The notes beneath the pieces are model-generated. The model was not told the DNA's origin. It saw only the letters and a list, made by a program, of their open reading frames with translations, and did not search any database. From assembly GCA_017308135.1 (NCBI GenBank), contig JAFKFM010000009.1, forward strand, positions 662,934-726,933: DNA of 64,000 nucleotides. The letters are read 5' to 3'. Positions 47,141-56,477 of the stretch are shown here, piece by piece. Both the position numbers and the translations under genes were made by a program. Position 1 is the first letter of the stretch; every line of letters starts with the position of its first letter. This DNA is from Alphaproteobacteria bacterium. Lineage in GTDB: Bacteria > Pseudomonadota > Alphaproteobacteria > CACIAM-22H2.

Positions 47141-47709
47141 GGAAGTTTGGGCTGCGCCGCGACGATCGCGCCCTTATAAGCGCGCGTCGTGCCGAGGACG
47201 AGCCACGCATCGTCGGGCGACTCGATTTCCATTTCCAGCCGATAGCCGGGCACGCGATCGAGAAAATCGCGATAGACCAGCGCCGAATCGTAAGCGCCCC
47301 GGCGCAATTGCGTTTCGACGTCGAAAATCGTGCCCGATTTTTCGACCACGATCTCGCGCCATGCCGACAGATCGCCAAGCCCCAAAGTCGCGGTGAACAC
47401 GCCGATACTATGCGGGCGATGGATCTGCTCGCGCGTGACGATCGCCAAGGGCTTGCTCGGCGAAATGAAAGTATCGGCGAGGAACAAGCGCTTGTGATAG
47501 GCGGTCAGCAGATGCGGCGTATCGGGATGGACCGAACAAATCACCGCATAATCCGCATCGCCCGCCAGCACGGCTTCGGCGCACGCTTTCAGCGTGTCGC
47601 ACGCCAGCGGCTCGGGCGCGAGGCCGCGCAATTGCGCGTATTGCCGGGCGACGAAATCGTGATTGGTGCCGCTGCCAAGCGTGGCGAGGCGGCGGTTGCC
47701 CGCACTCAC
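47137..47709 (-). CDS. Unknown protein coupled to an HpcH/HpaI lyase, possible periplasmic-binding fold
   Basis: Not confidently recognised. The 190-residue product starts at GTG overlapping the lyase stop as GTGA. The sequence LATLGSGTNHDFVARQY, then ACAEAVLAGDADYAVICSVHPDTPHLL and FISPSKPLAIVTREQ, suggests a two-lobed type 2 periplasmic-binding or prephenate-dehydratase-like fold. There is no signal peptide. The tight link implies work with the lyase, perhaps as a substrate-related enzyme. No catalytic residues can be named. Confidence 0.5.
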   Translation of the reverse strand: MSAGNRRLATLGSGTNHDFVARQYAQLRGLAPEPLACDTLKACAEAVLAGDADYAVICSVHPDTPHLLTAYHKRLFLADTFISPSKPLAIVTREQIHRPHSIGVFTATLGLGDLSAWREIVVEKSGTIFDVETQLRRGAYDSALVYRDFLDRVPGYRLEMEIESPDDAWLVLGTTRAYKGAIVAAQPKLP

Positions 47710-48590
47710 GCCGCTTTGGCCGCGCGCGCGGCGATCGCGTCGGCCAGCGCCACGGTGTTGCGCGCCGATTCGACGTGCAGCTGTTCGACCAGCTTGCCGT
47801 CGACCACGACCACGCCTTCGTTCTTCGCCGACGCGGCGTCGTAGGCCGCGATGACCTTGCGCGACCATTCGACGTCCGCCGCCGACGGGCCATAGGCGGC
47901 GTTGCACACCGCGATGGTCTTCGGATGGATCAGCGTGCGGCCGTCGAAGCCCATTTCCGCACCCTGGCGGCAGGTCGCGGCGAAACCGGAATCGTCGTTC
48001 AGATCGAGATGCACGCCGTCGAGGATCGGCAAACCCGCCGCGCGCGCGGCCAGCAGGCACAGGCCCAGCGACGGCATAATCGCCAAGCGATCTTCCGAAT
48101 GGCGGGCGCGCAGATCCTTGACGAGATCGGAGGTGCCCATGACGAGCGCGCCCAGATGCGGGCTCGACAGCGCGATTTCCTGGGCGCGCAACACGCCCAG
48201 CGGCGTTTCGATCATCGCCCAAAGCTGGACGTTCTCGGGCGCCCCGGCGGCGGCAAGGCGCAAGGCGGCGTCGCGCACATCCTTGGCGCTTTCGACCTTG
48301 GGCAGCAGCACCGCTTGGCAGCCCGAGCGCGCGGCGGCCTTGATGTCGGCTTGGCCGACTTTGCCCGACAGCGGATTGACGCGCACGATGCGTTCGGCGC
48401 GATAGCCGCCCTGCTTCAACGCCGCCATCACCGCGTCGCGCGCCGAATCCTTCGCGTTGGCGTGGACCGCATCCTCCAGATCGAAGATCAGCACATCGGC
48501 GTCGACCCCGCGTGCCTTGTCCAAAGCGCGGGCGTTGGACCCCGGCACGTAAAGGGCGGAGCGGCGCGGGACGGGGCGGAATTCAGCCAT
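47706..48590 (-). CDS. HpcH/HpaI aldolase / citrate lyase beta-like (CoA-ester lyase)
   Basis: The 294-residue TIM-barrel enzyme starts MAEFRPVPRRSALYVPGSN. It has the LIFDLEDAV metal-binding glutamate motif, PKVESAKDV, AMIETPLGVLRA, GTSDLVKDLRAR and DGRTLIHPKTIAVCN. These mark CitE-type CoA lyases acting on citramalyl-, malyl- or similar CoA esters, with Mg2+. Substrate unknown; the C-terminal VVVVDGKLVEQLHVESA is typical of the malyl-CoA lyase/thioesterase branch. It is coupled to the unknown gene downstream. Confidence 0.88.
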   Translation of the reverse strand: MAEFRPVPRRSALYVPGSNARALDKARGVDADVLIFDLEDAVHANAKDSARDAVMAALKQGGYRAERIVRVNPLSGKVGQADIKAAARSGCQAVLLPKVESAKDVRDAALRLAAAGAPENVQLWAMIETPLGVLRAQEIALSSPHLGALVMGTSDLVKDLRARHSEDRLAIMPSLGLCLLAARAAGLPILDGVHLDLNDDSGFAATCRQGAEMGFDGRTLIHPKTIAVCNAAYGPSAADVEWSRKVIAAYDAASAKNEGVVVVDGKLVEQLHVESARNTVALADAIAARAAKAA

Positions 48591-48737
48591 GGGAATCCAA
48601 GCGTTGTCGGCGTTGTCGGGCGCCTATCCTGTCAGCCCGCCCGCCCCCTGCCAAGCGTTTCGCGGGGTAATCAAATCCTCTCGCACCCGCACAACGCACT
48701 GGCGGCATTCGGATTTGGCGGCTATACGGCGAAGGAC

Positions 48738-49373
48738 ATGTTCGAGTGGCTGTTCCTCAAAGGCGTCGTGGTCGGGTTCCTGATTACAGCCCCGGTCGGA
48801 CCGATCAACATCCTGGTCATTCGCCGCACGCTGGTGCATGGGCGGCTGGCCGGGCTGTTTTCGGGGGCCGGCTCGGCGGTCGCCGATACGATGTTCGGCG
48901 CGATCGCCGCATTCGGCATCGTCATCCTGAAAAGCTTCATGGAGGAACAGCGCGATTATCTGGCGCTGGGCGGCGGAATCATCCTGATCGTGATGGCCGT
49001 GCGTTTGATGCGCCGGCCCACCCCCAAAATGGCGGAAGGCAAGGACCCGAGCGGCCTGATCGCCGATTTCACCTCGACGCTGGTGCTGACCCTCACCAAT
49101 CCGATCACCATCCTGTCCTTCATGGCGGTGTTCGCGGCGTTCGGCGTGCGCACCGAGGGGCGCGCCGCATTCGAGGATTGGCTGTTGATCGCGGGCGTGT
49201 TCACCGGGGCGGCGGCGTGGTGGGTGCTGGTCGTGGAACTGGTCCATTATTTCCGCGACCGCTTCACGACCACGGGCCTGACCTGGGCCAACCGCATCGC
49301 GGCGTGGATCATCCTGGCCTTCGCGATCGGCGTGCTGGGCGAACTCGCACTTCGCCGGCTGGGGCTGATCTAA
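48738..49373 (+). CDS. LysE/RhtB-family amino acid exporter
   Basis: The 211-residue membrane protein has six hydrophobic segments. The N-terminal FLITAPVGPINILVIRRTLVHGRLAGLFSGAGSAVAD holds the G-x-x-x-(G/A)P LysE signature, and FTSTLVLTLTNPITILSFMAVFAAFG the TNPK-like motif (TNPI). The family exports lysine, homoserine or related solutes. I use the MFEWLFLKG start with GAAGGA upstream. It converges with the exported hypothetical gene, overlapping by 4 bases. Confidence 0.85.
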   Translation: MFEWLFLKGVVVGFLITAPVGPINILVIRRTLVHGRLAGLFSGAGSAVADTMFGAIAAFGIVILKSFMEEQRDYLALGGGIILIVMAVRLMRRPTPKMAEGKDPSGLIADFTSTLVLTLTNPITILSFMAVFAAFGVRTEGRAAFEDWLLIAGVFTGAAAWWVLVVELVHYFRDRFTTTGLTWANRIAAWIILAFAIGVLGELALRRLGLI

Positions 49374-50089
49374 TTCGGCACCAGATCGCGCAGCAAGGCC
49401 GGCAGGCGTTGCTGGCGCTGCACTTCGCGGCGCACGCGCGCTTCCTGCAACGTGTACATCTGCGGCCGATAGGTCGGACCCGGCCGGATATCGACCGTGC
49501 GCGACGCCTGCCCCGGACGCAGCGGCTGTTCGATCACTTCCGTACCGGGTGCGCGCAATTGGCGCGTGATCTCGCCTTGGCCCGCCCGGCAGATATCCTG
49601 ATCCTCCGGCCGGCGCAGGAAGGTCGTCTGCTCCAGCGACGTCACGCGCGCGCGCGCGTCCTGGCGCTGTTCGGCGGGCAGATTGCGCAGCAGCGTGATG
49701 CGCGGGCCCGTCGCCGACAGGATTTGGTTGACGCGCGCTTCGATCGCCGTGCGGTCGAGACACGCGGCCCCGTCCACCGCCGCCAGCGCCACCGAATAGA
49801 GCGTCACGATCGCCGCTTCGTGCCGCAGCGAATCGTCGTTACGCCCTTGGCCGATCCGCCATAGCAGATCGCCGTAAGCCAGTGCGACGACATGCGGCGC
49901 GCCATCGAGCACCTTGGCCGCCGCCCATTGCAGAGCGGCATGCGCGTCGGCCTCGCTATTCGCCAGACGCAGGCGTTCGGAAACGCCGCGCCAATCGCGC
50001 GAGCCGTAAAGCCGGTCGAGATCCGCCGTCCCTTGCGCGGCGGCGGGGGCCGCAAGCAGCGCGAAAAGAAGGACGAAGCGCTTGATCAT
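49370..50089 (-). CDS. Exported protein of unknown function
   Basis: Not recognised. The 239-residue product has a clear signal peptide (MIKRFVLLFALLAAPAAAQ). The mature part is probably helical: DRLYGSRDWRGVSERLRLANSEADAHAALQWAAAKVLDGAPH looks like a Sel1/TPR-type pair. A C-terminal R/Q-rich tail (QEARVRREVQRQQRLPALLRD) follows. One cysteine pair (AACLDR, DICRAG) is possible. Its ATG overlaps the stop of the aspartate-semialdehyde dehydrogenase-like gene, so they are co-translated; no functional link is evident. Confidence 0.6.
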   Translation of the reverse strand: MIKRFVLLFALLAAPAAAQGTADLDRLYGSRDWRGVSERLRLANSEADAHAALQWAAAKVLDGAPHVVALAYGDLLWRIGQGRNDDSLRHEAAIVTLYSVALAAVDGAACLDRTAIEARVNQILSATGPRITLLRNLPAEQRQDARARVTSLEQTTFLRRPEDQDICRAGQGEITRQLRAPGTEVIEQPLRPGQASRTVDIRPGPTYRPQMYTLQEARVRREVQRQQRLPALLRDLVPN

Positions 50090-51096
50090 CCGCGCGCCGC
50101 GAGCTCCAGCGCCAGGCGCGCAATGGGTGTTGCCAACGCCGCGCGCAGATTGTCCGCCGCCAGCCAGAAGGCGATCGAGTTCGGCGCCGAGGCGTCGTCG
50201 CGAATGCGGCTGACGAAGATCGAGCCTTCGCCTTGGGTTTCCAGCGGCGTGACGATGCCCTGTTCGTGGCGCAGATCGACGACCGCCACACCGTTCATGC
50301 GCTTCATCATCGCGCGCGCCTGGGCCGTGCCCATCGGCTCGGCGAATTCGGCGACGACCGAAATGCCGTGACCGACGAAGGTGGGGACGCGCACGCAAGT
50401 CGCCGCGACCTTCACGCCCGGCAGCAGACGCGGCGTTTCCTTGGCGAGGGCGGCTTCGTCCGACGTCGATCCGTCGTCCTGGAAATTGCCGCAATGTGGG
50501 ATCGTGTTGAACGCGATCTGCTTGACGAAGTGTTCGCGCTCCAACGGCATGTTGACGTAGACGTTGCGCGTCTGGCCGAACAATTCGTCCATCGCGTCCT
50601 TGCCCGCTTCCGACACGCATTGATAGGTCGACACGACCGCGCGCTTGCACGTCGCCGCGTCGTGCAATGGCTTCAGCGCGCGCGCGATCATCGACACGCA
50701 AGCGCTGGGGAAGGCGACGACGCGCTTGGCCGCCTTGCCCAATACCGCATCGGTGTCGTTGAGGCCCGGGATGACCAACGGCACCTGCGCGTCGAGGCGG
50801 CTATGCGCCGTCGCGTCGAGCACCCAGCCGCCGCCCTTCGCCGCGCGCGGGAGATGCGCGGCAACGACCGCCGGGGCGGTGCAGAACACGGTGACTTTGG
50901 TCGTCGAGAAATCATGCGTCCCCAGTTCCTGGGTGACGATTTCGTCGTCCTCGCCATAGGTGAGGCCCGTACCCGCCGACCGGTCGGAGGCCAGCGCCGC
51001 GACATCCTCCGCCTTCACGCCCGCCTCGGCGAGCGCTTGAAGAACCTCGCGACCCAGCGTGCCCGAGGCACCGACGACCGCAAACGCTTTACCCAT
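50086..51096 (-). CDS. asd: Aspartate-semialdehyde dehydrogenase homologue with an altered active-site loop
   Basis: The 336-residue protein is clearly of the Asd family: GASGTLGREVLQ (9-20), VVSTYQCVSEAGKDAMDELFGQTR, KQIAFNTIPHCGNFQDDGST, RVPTFVGHG. Asd reduces aspartyl phosphate to the semialdehyde for lysine, threonine and methionine. Cys133 lies in AFPSACVSM where typical enzymes have ANPNCST, with one residue inserted before and one lost after. The usual phosphate-side lysine in EEWK is replaced (DEAAL). The histidine and arginine are kept. AAGGAA precedes the ATG. Position near leuCDB is the usual asd locus. It may be active, specialised or inactive. Confidence 0.75.
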   Translation of the reverse strand: MGKAFAVVGASGTLGREVLQALAEAGVKAEDVAALASDRSAGTGLTYGEDDEIVTQELGTHDFSTTKVTVFCTAPAVVAAHLPRAAKGGGWVLDATAHSRLDAQVPLVIPGLNDTDAVLGKAAKRVVAFPSACVSMIARALKPLHDAATCKRAVVSTYQCVSEAGKDAMDELFGQTRNVYVNMPLEREHFVKQIAFNTIPHCGNFQDDGSTSDEAALAKETPRLLPGVKVAATCVRVPTFVGHGISVVAEFAEPMGTAQARAMMKRMNGVAVVDLRHEQGIVTPLETQGEGSIFVSRIRDDASAPNSIAFWLAADNLRAALATPIARLALELAARG

Positions 51097-51261
51097 CGAC
51101 TTTATTCCTTCACAGCGCCGCAAAAACATACGGCGTTTTCGATAACGGAGAACTGTGGATACACGATGCCGGGGGCGCCGTCGCGCCCGGCGGAAAGTTT
51201 CGCGAGTTCGATACCGCAAATTCGGAATGGGCGTCATAAAAATTTAACGCGCCAAAACCCC

Positions 51262-51291
51262 TTACAAAGCACGTCATTACAGCCTTATATA
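51262..51291 (+). promoter_or_regulatory. Candidate promoter of the PmtA-like methyltransferase
   Basis: TTACAA followed after 18 bases by TATATA, about 55 bases before the ATG. The region between the divergent asd-like gene and this gene (51097-51346) is AT-richer than coding DNA and is likely the shared control region. Confidence 0.55.
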
Positions 51292-51346
51292 GGTCTCGCG
51301 GGTTCGGCGTTCATCGATCCGCAACATCAACACCGGAGACGACGCG

Positions 51347-51967
51347 ATGGCGAAGGAAGCGAAAGATCAACCCGAGGATCTGTTTTTCTTCCGCCGCTGG
51401 CTCGCCAACCCGATGAAGGTCGGCTCCGTCATCCCCTCCTCGCCCGCGCTGGCGCGCCTCGTCGTCAAGCAGGTGCGCCGCGCCGCCGACGAATGCGTCG
51501 TCGAACTGGGACCGGGTACCGGCCCCGTCACCAAGGCTTTGCTCGCCGCCGGCATTCCGACCGACCGCTTGTTCGTGGTCGAGATCGACGCCGATATGTG
51601 CGCCTATCTGCGCCGCGAATTCCCCAACGTGAACGTCATCCATGGTGATGCGACGAAGCTGACCCAGCTTCTGCCCCCGCAATGGGTGGGCAAGGTCGGC
51701 ACGGTCATCTCCGGCATTCCGATGGTGCCCCTGCCCCTCGATGTGCAGAAGGCGCTGACCCAAGCCGCGATCGACGTGATGGTGCCGGGGGGCGAGATTT
51801 TGCAATACACCTACTCGCTCGCCTCGCCGATCAAGGAAAAGCCGCTCGGCCTCACCGGCAAGCGCAAGGGCATCGCGATGATGAATTTTCCGCCCGCTTG
51901 GGTGTGGAGCTACGTGCCGACATTCGGGCGCGATGCCGAAGACGACGCGGAGCCGACGCACGCGTAA
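51347..51967 (+). CDS. Phospholipid N-methyltransferase (PmtA-like), SAM-dependent
   Basis: The 206-residue enzyme has the class I SAM motif VELGPGTGPVTKALL, the acidic VVEIDADM, and IHGDATKL. It starts MAKEAKDQPEDLFFFRRWLANPMKVGSVIPSS; the F-x-x-x-W...GSVxPSS beginning is typical of alphaproteobacterial PmtA and rRNA-dimethylase-like relatives. PmtA methylates phosphatidylethanolamine stepwise to phosphatidylcholine at the membrane. A related small-molecule methyltransferase cannot be excluded. It ends at the bidirectional terminator at 51988-52019. Confidence 0.8.
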   Translation: MAKEAKDQPEDLFFFRRWLANPMKVGSVIPSSPALARLVVKQVRRAADECVVELGPGTGPVTKALLAAGIPTDRLFVVEIDADMCAYLRREFPNVNVIHGDATKLTQLLPPQWVGKVGTVISGIPMVPLPLDVQKALTQAAIDVMVPGGEILQYTYSLASPIKEKPLGLTGKRKGIAMMNFPPAWVWSYVPTFGRDAEDDAEPTHA

Positions 51968-51987
51968 TCGCGCGCGTCGCAGCAATT

Positions 51988-52019
51988 AAAAAGGCGGGAC
52001 CGCAAGGCCCCGCCTTTTT
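51988..52019. terminator. Bidirectional intrinsic terminator between pmtA-like and leuB
   Basis: A GGCGGG/CCCGCC stem with a 10-base loop is flanked by AAAAA and TTTTT, so it ends transcripts from either side: the methyltransferase on plus, leuB on minus. Confidence 0.9.
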
Positions 52020-52054
52020 CTTTGCCCAATCTTACTTGAGCGCGACGAAGCCGC

Positions 52055-53167
52055 TTAAGCCGCGAGCTTGTCGAGTTCCTTGAGCAGCGCGTCGCCCATT
52101 TGCGTGGTCGACACGAGCTTGTCGCCGGGGCCGGCGATATCCGGCGTGCGGATGCCGGTGGCGAGCACGTTCTTCGCCGCCTGTTCGACCAGATCGGCGT
52201 CGTCGCCCAGCTCGAACGAATAACGCAGCATCATCGCGAAACTGAGCAGCGTGGCGAGCGGGTTGCACTTGTCCTGGCCCGCGATATCGGGGGCCGAACC
52301 ATGCACGGGCTCGTACAGCGCTTTGCGCCGGCCGGTGGCGTCGGGCGCGCCCAACGAGGCCGAGGGAAGCATGCCCAGCGACCCGGTCAGCATCGCCGCG
52401 CAATCCGACAGGATGTCGCCGAACAGATTGTCGGTGACGATCACGTCGAACTGCTTGGGCTTGCGCACCAGCTGCATGGCGCAATTGTCGGCGTACATAT
52501 GCTCGAGCGTCACGTCCTTGTATTCGGCGGCGTGCAGCTTGGTCACCGTCTCGCGCCACAACACGCCCGTGTGCATCACATTGGCCTTTTCGACCGAATG
52601 CACCTTGTTCGACCGCTTGCGCGCAAGCTCGAAAGCCACACGCGCGATGCGCTCGATTTCGCTCGTCGTGTAGACCTGCGTATCGACCGCCTTCTTCTGG
52701 CCGTCGGGCAGCGTGGACACGCCGCGCGGTTCGCCGAAATAGACGCCGCCGGTCAGCTCGCGCAGGATGAGGATATCGAGACCCGCGACCAGATCGCGCT
52801 TCAGCGACGACGCATCGGCCAGCGCGTCGAACACCAGCGCCGGACGCAGATTGGCGAACAGGTCCATATCCTTGCGCAAGCGCAGCAAGCCGCGCTCGGG
52901 CTTCTTCTCGAACGGCAGATTGTCCCATTGCGGGCCGCCGACGGCGCCGAACAGCGTGGCGCCGCATTCCTGGGCCAGCGCCATCGTATCGTCGGTCAGC
53001 GGCGTGCCGTGCTTCTCGTAGGAAGCGCCGCCGACGAGGCCCGACTTCACGTCGAAGGAAACGGTGCGGCGTTTGTCGAACCAGTCGACGACACGCAGCA
53101 CTTGGCGCATCGCCTCGGGGCCGATGCCGTCGCCGGGAAGAACCAGAAGTTTACGGTTGGATGCCAT
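52055..53167 (-). CDS. leuB: 3-isopropylmalate dehydrogenase
   Basis: LeuB oxidises and decarboxylates 3-isopropylmalate with NAD in leucine synthesis. The 370-residue protein has [15 protein letters not shown] at the start, [13 protein letters not shown], the active-site Tyr/Lys region, [29 protein letters not shown] and [20 protein letters not shown]. The last two are family signatures. It is the last gene of the leuC-RDD-leuD-leuB unit and lies 21 bases after leuD. Confidence 0.97.
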   Translation of the reverse strand: MASNRKLLVLPGDGIGPEAMRQVLRVVDWFDKRRTVSFDVKSGLVGGASYEKHGTPLTDDTMALAQECGATLFGAVGGPQWDNLPFEKKPERGLLRLRKDMDLFANLRPALVFDALADASSLKRDLVAGLDILILRELTGGVYFGEPRGVSTLPDGQKKAVDTQVYTTSEIERIARVAFELARKRSNKVHSVEKANVMHTGVLWRETVTKLHAAEYKDVTLEHMYADNCAMQLVRKPKQFDVIVTDNLFGDILSDCAAMLTGSLGMLPSASLGAPDATGRRKALYEPVHGSAPDIAGQDKCNPLATLLSFAMMLRYSFELGDDADLVEQAAKNVLATGIRTPDIAGPGDKLVSTTQMGDALLKELDKLAA

Positions 53168-53188
53168 TTCGCGTTCGTCCTTCTTGCT

Positions 53189-53809
53189 TCAAGCCTTGGC
53201 CGCGTGCAGCCAGGGCTGCGTCGTCTTGCCCTTCGCCTCGTAGGCGTCGATATCGGCCGCGTGCTGCAGCGTCAGGCCGATATCGTCGAGGCCTTCGAGC
53301 AGGCATTTGCGGCGGAAGGGGTCGATTTCGAACTTCACCGTGCCGCCGTCCGGGCCCTTGATCTCCTGCTTTTCCAGATCGACCGTCAGCGTGGAGTTCG
53401 AGCCGCGGCTGGCGTCGTCCATCAGCTTGTCGAGATCTTCCTTCGAGACCTTGACCGGCAGGATCCCGTTCTTGAAGCAGTTGTTGTAGAAAATATCGGC
53501 GAAGGACGTGCTGATCACGCAGCGAATGCCGAAATCGAGCAGCGCCCAGGGCGCGTGTTCGCGCGACGAGCCGCAGCCGAAATTGTCGCCGGCGACAATG
53601 ATCTGCGCCTTGCGATAGGCCGGCTTGTTCAGCACGAAATCCGGGTTTTCCTTGCCGTTCATGTCGTAGCGCATCTCCTCGAACAGCGCGACGCCAAGCC
53701 CCGTGCGCTTGATCGTCTTGAGATGCTGCTTGGGGATGATCATGTCGGTGTCGACATTGACGATCGGCAGCGGTGCGGCAACGCCGGTCAGAACGGTGAA
53801 TTTATCCAT
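53189..53809 (-). CDS. leuD: 3-isopropylmalate dehydratase small subunit
   Basis: LeuD with LeuC isomerises 2- to 3-isopropylmalate. The 206-residue protein shows [64 protein letters not shown], all standard. It lies 18 bases after the RDD gene and 21 before leuB. The RDD insertion separates it from its partner leuC. Confidence 0.97.
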   Translation of the reverse strand: MDKFTVLTGVAAPLPIVNVDTDMIIPKQHLKTIKRTGLGVALFEEMRYDMNGKENPDFVLNKPAYRKAQIIVAGDNFGCGSSREHAPWALLDFGIRCVISTSFADIFYNNCFKNGILPVKVSKEDLDKLMDDASRGSNSTLTVDLEKQEIKGPDGGTVKFEIDPFRRKCLLEGLDDIGLTLQHAADIDAYEAKGKTTQPWLHAAKA

Positions 53810-53827
53810 CTCGATCTCCCCTTCTTC

Positions 53828-54517
53828 CTATTTCGTCTGGGCCGGCACGACGCGCGTGCCCGCCAGAATATCGTGGAACGCTTGTCCCGAACCGTTGAGG
53901 CAGCCCAGCACATAACCGAACCCGGTCGAGACGATTTCGCAGATTTTCAGAAACTGGCGGCCGAGCGCGCGTACCGCGCTCAAGCGGTTGCCGGCGAGAT
54001 CGACGACCTTCAGGCCCAGCAGAATCTTGCCCGGTGTGGCTTGACGGCGCGAAGCTTCGAACGCCGCGTAATAGGCGAAGGGCAGCGCGAACAAGACGAA
54101 TTGCGCGGCGATCAACTGGACGAGGCCGCGGAAATTGCGCGCGATCAAAAGCTCGCTGCGCACGGGTTCGACGCGCCCGTCGTCATACGTATTGACGCCC
54201 TCGCCCACCGAATAGACGCGCACCGTGCCGTCTTCGTAGCGGCGCGTTTCGACATGGAATTCGACGCGGCGATGGCCGCTATTGTCGAACATGCGCTGAT
54301 CTTCGACCGTCACTTGCTGGCGGTCGATTTCGACGACCGCCGGATCGATCCACGGCGCCACGGTGAAGGCCGGCAACCCCAGCACGCCGCGCACGGCGAT
54401 CGCCAAAGCCCACAGCACGACGGTCAAAATCGCCGCATCAACGCACAAAGCCGCCACACGCCGCCCGAACGGCGCCACCGCGAAGGTGGCGCCGCCAACG
54501 GGCAGCGGCAGCGCCAT
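53828..54517 (-). CDS. RDD-family membrane protein inside the leu operon
   Basis: The 229-residue protein has an N-terminal RDD-type segment (RRVAALCVDAAILTVVLWALA), a soluble loop of about 80 residues (TVEDQRMFDNSGHRRVEFHVETRRYEDGTVRVYSVGEG), and a second membrane segment (QLIAAQFVLFALPFAYYAAFE). It ends with RRQATPGKILLGLKVVDLAGNRLS, the RDD C-terminal motif. RDD proteins are small membrane proteins, some with sodium/proton or transport-linked roles; most are unassigned. It lies five bases after leuC and 18 before leuD, so is transcribed with leucine genes. The longer frame overlaps leuC and is rejected. Confidence 0.75.
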   Translation of the reverse strand: MALPLPVGGATFAVAPFGRRVAALCVDAAILTVVLWALAIAVRGVLGLPAFTVAPWIDPAVVEIDRQQVTVEDQRMFDNSGHRRVEFHVETRRYEDGTVRVYSVGEGVNTYDDGRVEPVRSELLIARNFRGLVQLIAAQFVLFALPFAYYAAFEASRRQATPGKILLGLKVVDLAGNRLSAVRALGRQFLKICEIVSTGFGYVLGCLNGSGQAFHDILAGTRVVPAQTK

Positions 54518-54522
54518 GAAGC

Positions 54523-55944
54523 TCACTGCCAGTCGCGCACGTCGGCCAAGCGGCCGGCGAACGCCGCCGCAGCGGCCATGCCGGGGCTGACCAGATGCGT
54601 GCGCCCGCCGCGACCCTGACGGCCTTCGAAATTGCGGTTCGAGGTCGACGCGCAACGCTGGCCGGGTTCGAGCTTGTCAGCGTTCATCGCGAGGCACATC
54701 GAGCAGCCCGGCTCGCGCCAGTCGAAGCCCGCTTGCTTGAACACCTTGTCGAGGCCTTCGCGTTCGGCCTGTTCCTTGACGAGGCCGGAACCGGGCACGA
54801 CCATCGCGTGGACGTTCGCAGCGACCTTCTTGCCCTTGGCGAGCGCTTTCTCGGCCAAGGCGGCGGCGGCGCGAAGATCTTCGATGCGGCCGTTGGTGCA
54901 CGAGCCGATGAAGACCTTGTCGATCGCAACGTCGAGGAATTTCTGGCCGGGCTTCAGGCCCATATAGGCGATGGCGCGCTCGACCGCCGTCTTCTTCGCC
55001 GCATCGGCGAAGGACGACGGATCGGGCACGGCGCCGGTGATCGGCAGCACGTCTTCGGGCGAGGTGCCCCAGGTGACCATCGGCGGGATGTCGGCGGCGG
55101 CGAGCGAAACCTCGCGATCGTATTTCGCCCCTTCGTCCGACGGCAGCGTGCGCCAGTAATTGACGGCCATGTCCCACTGCGCGCCCTTGGGCGCGTAGGG
55201 GCGGCCTTTGACGTATTCGAACGTCTTTTCGTCCGGCGCCACCAGGCCCGCACGCGCGCCGCCTTCGATCGTCATGTTGCAGACGGTCATGCGGCCTTCC
55301 ATCGACAATTCGCGGATCACGTTGCCCGCGAATTCGACGACGTAGCCGGTACCGCCGGCCGTGCCGATCTTGCCGATGATCGCGAGGATCACGTCCTTCG
55401 CGGTCACGCCGACCGGCAATTGCCCGTCGACCGAGATGCGCATGTTCTTGGCCGGCTTCTGGATCAGCGTCTGCGTCGCCAGAACGTGCTCGACCTCCGA
55501 CGTGCCGATGCCGAAGGCCAAAGCGCCGAACGCGCCATGCGTCGCGGTGTGGCTGTCGCCGCACACGATCGTGTTGCCCGGCTGCGTCAGGCCCTGTTCG
55601 GGCCCGATGATGTGGACGATGCCCTGGCGGATATCGTCCATGCCGAAATGCATCACGCCGAAATCATGCGCGTTCTTGGCGAGGGTTTCGACCTGGATCC
55701 GGCTTTCCGGATCCTCGATGCCCTTGGAGCGATCGGTCGTCGGCACGTTGTGGTCAGCGACGGCGACGGTGAGGTCGGGACGGCGGACCTTGCGGCCGGT
55801 CATGCGCAGACCTTCGAAGGCCTGGGGCGACGTCACCTCGTGGACGAGATGGCGATCGATATAAAGCACGCAGGTGCCGTCGTCTTGACGGTGGACCACG
55901 TGGGCATCCCAGATCTTGTCGAACAGCGTGCGCGGCTTAGCCAT
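54523..55944 (-). CDS. leuC: 3-isopropylmalate dehydratase large subunit
   Basis: LeuC is the 4Fe-4S aconitase-type subunit of isopropylmalate isomerase. The 473-residue protein starts [17 protein letters not shown]. Cluster cysteines are in [16 protein letters not shown] and [13 protein letters not shown], and the [32 protein letters not shown] signature is intact. AGGAAGGAA precedes the ATG. It is the first gene of the leu unit, 78 bases downstream of rplS on the same strand. Confidence 0.97.
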   Translation of the reverse strand: MAKPRTLFDKIWDAHVVHRQDDGTCVLYIDRHLVHEVTSPQAFEGLRMTGRKVRRPDLTVAVADHNVPTTDRSKGIEDPESRIQVETLAKNAHDFGVMHFGMDDIRQGIVHIIGPEQGLTQPGNTIVCGDSHTATHGAFGALAFGIGTSEVEHVLATQTLIQKPAKNMRISVDGQLPVGVTAKDVILAIIGKIGTAGGTGYVVEFAGNVIRELSMEGRMTVCNMTIEGGARAGLVAPDEKTFEYVKGRPYAPKGAQWDMAVNYWRTLPSDEGAKYDREVSLAAADIPPMVTWGTSPEDVLPITGAVPDPSSFADAAKKTAVERAIAYMGLKPGQKFLDVAIDKVFIGSCTNGRIEDLRAAAALAEKALAKGKKVAANVHAMVVPGSGLVKEQAEREGLDKVFKQAGFDWREPGCSMCLAMNADKLEPGQRCASTSNRNFEGRQGRGGRTHLVSPGMAAAAAFAGRLADVRDWQ

Positions 55945-56022
55945 CGTTTCCTTCCTCGCTCCCAATACCTGCCGGGGAGGCCGCCTTTTCGCGGTCCTCC
56001 CCCCACTCGAGCCCGCGAAGGC

Positions 56023-56457
56023 TTACGCCTTGGCGTCGGCCGCCGCTTCCAGATCGGCGGCCGACATGTCGGCGGCCGTCGCGGCGGTGTTGTTGCCCGA
56101 CTTCTCGACGATACGCGCGGCCTTACCCGTGCGACCGCGCAGATAGTACAGCTTCGCGCGACGCACCGCACCGCGGCGCACGACTTCGATGCCGCCCAGG
56201 CGCGGCGAGTAGAGCGGGAACACGCGCTCCACGCCTTCGCCGAACGAGATCTTGCGCACGGTGAAGTTGGAGTTGAGACCCGAATTCTTGCGCGCGATGC
56301 ACACGCCTTCGAAAATCTGAAGACGCTCGCGCGTCCCTTCCTGCACCTTCACGGCGACGCGCAGCGTATCGCCGGGGCCGAAATCGGGGACCTTCTTCGC
56401 GGTCGCCGTGAGCTTGGCGATTTCCGCCTTCTCGATCTGCTCGATGATGAACGACAT
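56023..56457 (-). CDS. rplS: 50S ribosomal protein L19
   Basis: L19 sits at the 30S-50S interface. The 144-residue protein has the core [58 protein letters not shown] and the [23 protein letters not shown] signature. It also has an alanine/aspartate-rich C-terminal tail (about 120-144) beyond the usual 115 residues, common in this group. It follows trmD by 20 bases in rpsP-rimM-trmD-rplS. Confidence 0.97.
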   Translation of the reverse strand: MSFIIEQIEKAEIAKLTATAKKVPDFGPGDTLRVAVKVQEGTRERLQIFEGVCIARKNSGLNSNFTVRKISFGEGVERVFPLYSPRLGGIEVVRRGAVRRAKLYYLRGRTGKAARIVEKSGNNTAATAADMSAADLEAAADAKA

Positions 56458-56477
56458 GTGCTTTCTCCTGCTTGATT

